Source: Sphingomonas sp. PP-CE-1A-559 | GTDB taxonomy: Bacteria > Pseudomonadota > Alphaproteobacteria > Sphingomonadales > Sphingomonadaceae | Reading direction: 5' to 3' | DNA: 47,685 nt | Assembly: GCF_004340965.1 (NCBI RefSeq) | Contig: NZ_SLYA01000013.1 | Coordinates: 1-47,685, forward strand | Shown here: in pieces, positions 44,586 to 47,685 of the stretch | Numbering within the stretch: the stretch's first letter is position 1 | How the letters are laid out: each line of letters starts with the position of its first letter | Notes under the pieces: generated by a model | Seen by the model: the letters and a program-made list of their open reading frames with translations, nothing else | Databases searched by the model: none | Told to the model about the DNA's origin: nothing | Made by a program: the position numbers and the translations under genes

Positions 44586-44607
44586 CGGGACGGCGCGAGC
44601 CGTCCCG
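44586..44607 (+). other. 9-bp GC hairpin after receptor gene
   Basis: CGGGACGGC-GCGA-GCCGTCCCG, a perfect 9-bp stem with a GCGA tetraloop 9 nt past the receptor stop. No T-run follows. It may protect the mRNA 3' end in front of the true terminator at 44631. Confidence 0.6.
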
Positions 44608-44630
44608 GTACATCCTCCCCTGCAACTTCG

Positions 44631-44660
44631 GGCGCCGGTCTTAAGATCAGCGCCTTTTTT
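44631..44660 (+). terminator. intrinsic terminator of TonB receptor gene
   Basis: GGCGC (44631-44635) pairs with GCGCC (44650-44654), with a paired inner segment GGTC/GATC around TTAA, followed by six T residues (44655-44660). It ends just before the stop codon of the convergent SDR fusion gene (44667). Confidence 0.8.
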
Positions 44661-44666
44661 GCGGGT

Positions 44667-46223
44667 TCAGTCGGCGGCCGGCCCGACATCCCCGTAAGCG
44701 GCGTACCCGCCATCCACGGCATAGCTCATGCCGGTGACATAGGATGCTGCGTCGGAGGCGAGGAAGGCGACGGCATCCGCGACCTCCGTCGGACCGCCGA
44801 GCCGCCCCATCGGTATGCGGCGTCGTACCGCCTCCAGATCGCGCCGACCGTCCTCCTGCAACGCCATAAGGCCGGGCGTCGCGATATAGCCGGGTGCGAC
44901 CGCATTGACGCGAATGCCGTACACCGCCCATTCGCAGGCGAGGCTCCTGGTCAGCATCGTCACCCCGGCCTTGGCTGCGCAATAGGCGTTGCGCCTGGGC
45001 ATGCCGCCGGTCGCGACGATCGAGGAGAGGTTGACGATCGCACCACCCTTGCCGTGCGCCGCCATCGTCCGCGCCACTGCGCGTGCGACGATCAATGTGC
45101 CGGTCAGGTCAACGTCGAACACCCGGCGGAAATCGGCGAGGCTCTGGTCGACCGTGGCGGTGAACGTGTCGGCGATCCCGGCAGTGTTGGCGAGTATCGC
45201 GATCGGCCCGAGCGTTGTCGTGATCTCCTGCACCGCCTGCTCCACCGCGACCGCGTCGGTTACGTCGAGGACGATGCCGGTGCGGTCGGCAGCGAGTGCG
45301 GCGACCGCGTCAGCGTTGGAATCCGCGACGACCACCGTTCGACCAAGTGCGACGAAATGGTCCGCGATCGCCGCGCCGATGCCTGACGCGCCGCCTGTCA
45401 CCAGCACAACGCCAGTGCCTATGCGCCCGGACACGGGCGCGCTCGAGGCGGCGGCGCGTCCGCCATATGCCGCGACGCCGCCATCGGCGAGGAATGCTGC
45501 CCCCGTGACGTAGCGCGCACCGGCGACGTGCAGGATCGCTGCGGCTATCTCGTCTGGTTCGGCCATCCGGCCGAGCGGAATGGCCGCGCCGACAACGCTT
45601 GGATCGAATTTGCCCGCACGTTCCAGCGAGGCGAGGATTTCGGTGCGGACATAGCCTGGCAGCACCGCATTGACGCGCACGCCGCGCCCCGCCCATTCGC
45701 AGGCCAGCGCTCGCGTCAGCCCGAGGACCGCGGCCTTGGTCATGCTGTACGGGGTCCGCCCCGGCAACGCGGACAGCGCCGCGCCCGACGACAGGTTGAC
45801 GATCGATCCCGATCCCTGGCGCAGCATTACCCGCCCGGCTTCGCGCGCCGCGACATAGGTGCCCTCCAGATTGACCGCGATCAGCCGGCGGACTTCGTCG
45901 ATCGGCTTGTTGAGGACCTTGCTCGCAGCGGGGTCCACGATCCCGGCATTGTTCACGAGTATGTCGATCCGTCCGAAGCGGGCGGCGATCGCGGCCATCG
46001 CGGCGACGACTGCGGCTTCATCCGAGACGTCCATCGCTACACCGACATGACGGTCGCCGAGTTCTGCGGCGCAAACCTCGACGGTGGCGACGTTCAGGTC
46101 GGTCAGCACGACGGTGTCCCCCGCGTCGGCAAACGCGCGCGCGGTGGCCAGGCCGATGCCGGCGGCGGCGCCGGTGACGACGACGATCCGGGACGGGGTT
46201 GCGGGGGCGAGGCGATCGGACAT
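44667..46223 (-). CDS. tandem two-domain SDR fusion protein
   Basis: 518-aa protein made of two complete short-chain dehydrogenases in series. Domain 1 (about 10-252): TGAAAGIG, VNNAGI, N118, Y159-x3-K163 (YSMTK). Domain 2 (about 270-512): TGGASGIG, ANTAGI, Y414-x3-K418 (YCAAK); the catalytic-Asn position of domain 2 is Asp (DVDLTG). Both end with an ADGG/VDGG segment, so neither is truncated. Two separate oxidations, or an internal pseudo-dimer, are possible. Domains are similar but clearly non-identical, arguing for an old duplication or fusion. ATG 46223 has AGGAG just upstream; the frame is open to 46325 across element C. It is divergent from the SDR at 46400. Confidence 0.9.
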   Translation of the reverse strand: MSDRLAPATPSRIVVVTGAAAGIGLATARAFADAGDTVVLTDLNVATVEVCAAELGDRHVGVAMDVSDEAAVVAAMAAIAARFGRIDILVNNAGIVDPAASKVLNKPIDEVRRLIAVNLEGTYVAAREAGRVMLRQGSGSIVNLSSGAALSALPGRTPYSMTKAAVLGLTRALACEWAGRGVRVNAVLPGYVRTEILASLERAGKFDPSVVGAAIPLGRMAEPDEIAAAILHVAGARYVTGAAFLADGGVAAYGGRAAASSAPVSGRIGTGVVLVTGGASGIGAAIADHFVALGRTVVVADSNADAVAALAADRTGIVLDVTDAVAVEQAVQEITTTLGPIAILANTAGIADTFTATVDQSLADFRRVFDVDLTGTLIVARAVARTMAAHGKGGAIVNLSSIVATGGMPRRNAYCAAKAGVTMLTRSLACEWAVYGIRVNAVAPGYIATPGLMALQEDGRRDLEAVRRRIPMGRLGGPTEVADAVAFLASDAASYVTGMSYAVDGGYAAYGDVGPAAD

Positions 46224-46303
46224 GCGGCTCTCCTGTTTATGCCTTGATCGCAGACAACTCCGCTCGGTGTCGTCAATCAAAAGTCCTGCGCGCCGCGCTG
46301 CGG

Positions 46304-46321
46304 TTATCGCGCATGAGATAC
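46304..46321. promoter_or_regulatory. cluster element C (ATC-N8-GAT type)
   Basis: TTATC-GCGCATGA-GATAC, between the divergent SDR-fusion (46223) and SDR (46400) genes. Arms TATC/GATA are exact inverted repeats, and the CGCATG centre matches the family of elements. Confidence 0.5.
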
Positions 46322-46399
46322 GCATGGCCCGGTCGTCCGCAGGCGTGACCCGCCGCGGAGGCCGCTGATAGCTCTCCGGTCAATGAAAACGGGAGACGG

Positions 46400-47161
46400 A
46401 TGATGGCAGGCGAACTGGCGGGTCGGGTGGCGATCGTGACGGGGGCATCGCGCGGCCTGGGTCGGGCGATCGCCGAGCTGTTCGTCTCGCAGGGGGGCAG
46501 CGTCGCCGTGCTCGACCTGAAGCGGCCTTGGGCCCTCGCGGTGGCCGACGAAATCAACACCGGCGGTGGCAAAGCCATCGGCATCGGCTGCGACGTGTCG
46601 GACCGCGAAGCCGTACACGCCGCCGTGGCTGAGACGTTATCCGCGTTCGGGCGGCTGGACGTGCTGGTCAACAACGCGATGTGGAACAAGTATGAGCCGA
46701 TCGCGGACATTACGCCGGACACGTTTGAGCGGATGACGCGGATCGGTCTGGGCGGGATCGTCTGGGGCATTCAGGCGGCGGCACCCGCGATGCGCGACCA
46801 TGGTGGTTCGATCATCAACATTGGTTCGATGGCGGGGCGCTTGGGCAGCCCCAATGCGCTGATCTATGCGGGCGTGAAGGCAGGCGTCGACGGTCTGACG
46901 CGCTCCGCCTCGATCGAGCTCGGCAAGCACCGTATCCGGGTCAACGCGATCGCGCCGTCGACGATTGCAACCGAAGGTGTACTCGCAATGCTGACGCCCG
47001 AGGCAATGGCCAGCCGACTGGAGCGCTCGCCGCTCGGCCGTCTGGGCGAGACGCGCGATATCGCTGAAACGGCGCTGTGGCTTGCATCCGACCGATCGAG
47101 CTTCATCAATGGCCAGTCAATCGCGGTCGATGGAGGCCTCGGACACGCGTTCTTGCCATGA
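46400..47161 (+). CDS. short-chain dehydrogenase/reductase
   Basis: 253-aa classical SDR: TGASRGLG cofactor motif, D-rich VLDLKRP after the second strand, LVNNAMW, INIGSMAGRLG and Y-x3-K in IYAGVKAGVDG. The C-terminal GQSIAVDGGLGHAF is usual. It could act as a 3-hydroxyacyl-CoA or alicyclic alcohol dehydrogenase in the same catabolic cluster, whose element C lies in its upstream region. ATG 46400 and ATG 46403 are adjacent candidates after GGGAG. Confidence 0.9.
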   Translation: MMAGELAGRVAIVTGASRGLGRAIAELFVSQGGSVAVLDLKRPWALAVADEINTGGGKAIGIGCDVSDREAVHAAVAETLSAFGRLDVLVNNAMWNKYEPIADITPDTFERMTRIGLGGIVWGIQAAAPAMRDHGGSIINIGSMAGRLGSPNALIYAGVKAGVDGLTRSASIELGKHRIRVNAIAPSTIATEGVLAMLTPEAMASRLERSPLGRLGETRDIAETALWLASDRSSFINGQSIAVDGGLGHAFLP

Positions 47162-47175
47162 TCCAGGCCTTTTTT
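47134..47175 (+). terminator. possible weak terminator of last SDR gene
   Basis: AGGCCT inside the gene end (47134-47139) can pair with AGGCCT after the stop (47165-47170), followed by a T-run to 47175. The 25-nt loop is long and the stem short, so this is tentative. Confidence 0.3.
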
Positions 47176-47685
47176 GGCGGCTCAATTCATACGCCGATCT
47201 GGCGGTTAGCGTAGGTGGTGGCGGTAGTGATTTTCCTGGCAAAGAGCATTCACCTTTTCGCCGACCGACATCTGGGCGCGGCCCGTATCGAAGCACCGGC
47301 ACACTCGAAGGCCGCGGTCACCCAGACCGCACAGTAACACCGGCCACGCTTCTCGCCTCGAAGATCAGGCGCGACCATCAGTAGCTTGGGAATATCCGGC
47401 TCACGCTCAGGCCGTAAATCGCCAATCGACCGGTGTCACCGCCCCTAAACCTACGGGTGGAGCGCCAAAATAGGTACGCTCAAGATGGACCTGTTGAGTA
47501 GCGGACAGGAGAATCAAACTAGCGTCGACGATGTACGAAGCTGAACGAACGTCCGAAGCTGAGACCGGGCTACGGGCAGCTAAGCGTCCGCTTCTCTATC
47601 GCGGCCTGAGTCAACAGGCGCAGACCACTCTCCGCCGCCGCGAGTGCGCCGGTTTGAGGAATTGGTAGGCGACGAAAATACAAAT
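47162..47685. other. right-edge region, no confident gene
   Basis: After the last SDR I find no frame with the codon habits of the neighbours. A minus-strand frame enters from the right edge and stops at 47570 (38 codons), but its third-position GC is only about 60 percent. It could be the 3' end of a gene outside the window or chance. Composition is mixed, with several short CGAAGCTGA-like direct repeats near 47535-47570. Confidence 0.35.

Noticed and set aside
47570..47685. possible 3' end of a minus-strand gene entering from the right edge
   Set aside because: Only 38 codons with low third-position GC, and another frame is similarly open, so I cannot support a gene.

Overview
The window is GC-rich and densely coded. 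It carries two outer-membrane TonB-dependent receptors, several periplasmic glycoside hydrolases (two with twin-arginine signals), IclR regulators, and sphingomonad-style degradation genes (SnoaL-like protein, short-chain dehydrogenases, a receptor beside CoA-ester genes). An alphaproteobacterium of the Sphingomonas type is the best guess, made from gene content only. No tRNA, rRNA, CRISPR, transposase or phage gene was seen.

Region 1 (about 330-25544) is a plant-polysaccharide side-chain locus. On the minus strand lie GH2 beta-galactosidase, GH95 and GH3. They diverge from an IclR regulator (9514-10296). Next come a FucP-type permease, an aldo/keto reductase and an LgoD-like zinc dehydrogenase (minus), divergent from a lactonase, a UxaB-like reductase and a UxaA-like dehydratase (plus). 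A TonB-dependent receptor, a GH42 beta-galactosidase and a GH31 alpha-xylosidase follow on the plus strand. Read together, the sugar-acid genes spell L-galactose -> L-galactonolactone -> L-galactonate -> D-tagaturonate -> D-altronate -> 2-keto-3-deoxygluconate. They do not spell the usual L-fucose route, because no fuconate dehydratase is present. The GH95 enzyme has Thr (T395) where fucosidases usually have His, which fits an alpha-L-galactosidase. The hydrolases would strip L-Gal, D-Gal and Xyl from imported xyloglucan or heteroxylan oligosaccharides. No endo-acting enzyme is present, and no KDG kinase or aldolase.

Region 2 (about 26016-47161) is a catabolic cluster for a hydrophobic, probably alicyclic or ketone-containing compound. 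It holds an IclR regulator, a Baeyer-Villiger-type monooxygenase, a thioesterase, a zinc alcohol dehydrogenase, two acyl-CoA ligases, an MFS transporter, a cog3618 amidohydrolase, an SMP-30 lactonase, a pair of acyl-CoA dehydrogenases, a SnoaL-like protein, an SDR plus a catalytically dead SDR, an enoyl-CoA hydratase-like protein, a TonB-dependent receptor, a two-domain SDR fusion and one more SDR. A plausible order is uptake, alcohol oxidation, ester or lactone formation, hydrolysis, CoA activation and beta-oxidation. The substrate cannot be named from sequence.

Five intergenic regions of region 2 each carry an 18-bp element with ATC-N8-GAT arms and a conserved centre (YATG-like). This suggests one regulon, perhaps under the IclR protein at 26016. 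Region 1 has different palindromes upstream of its own operons.
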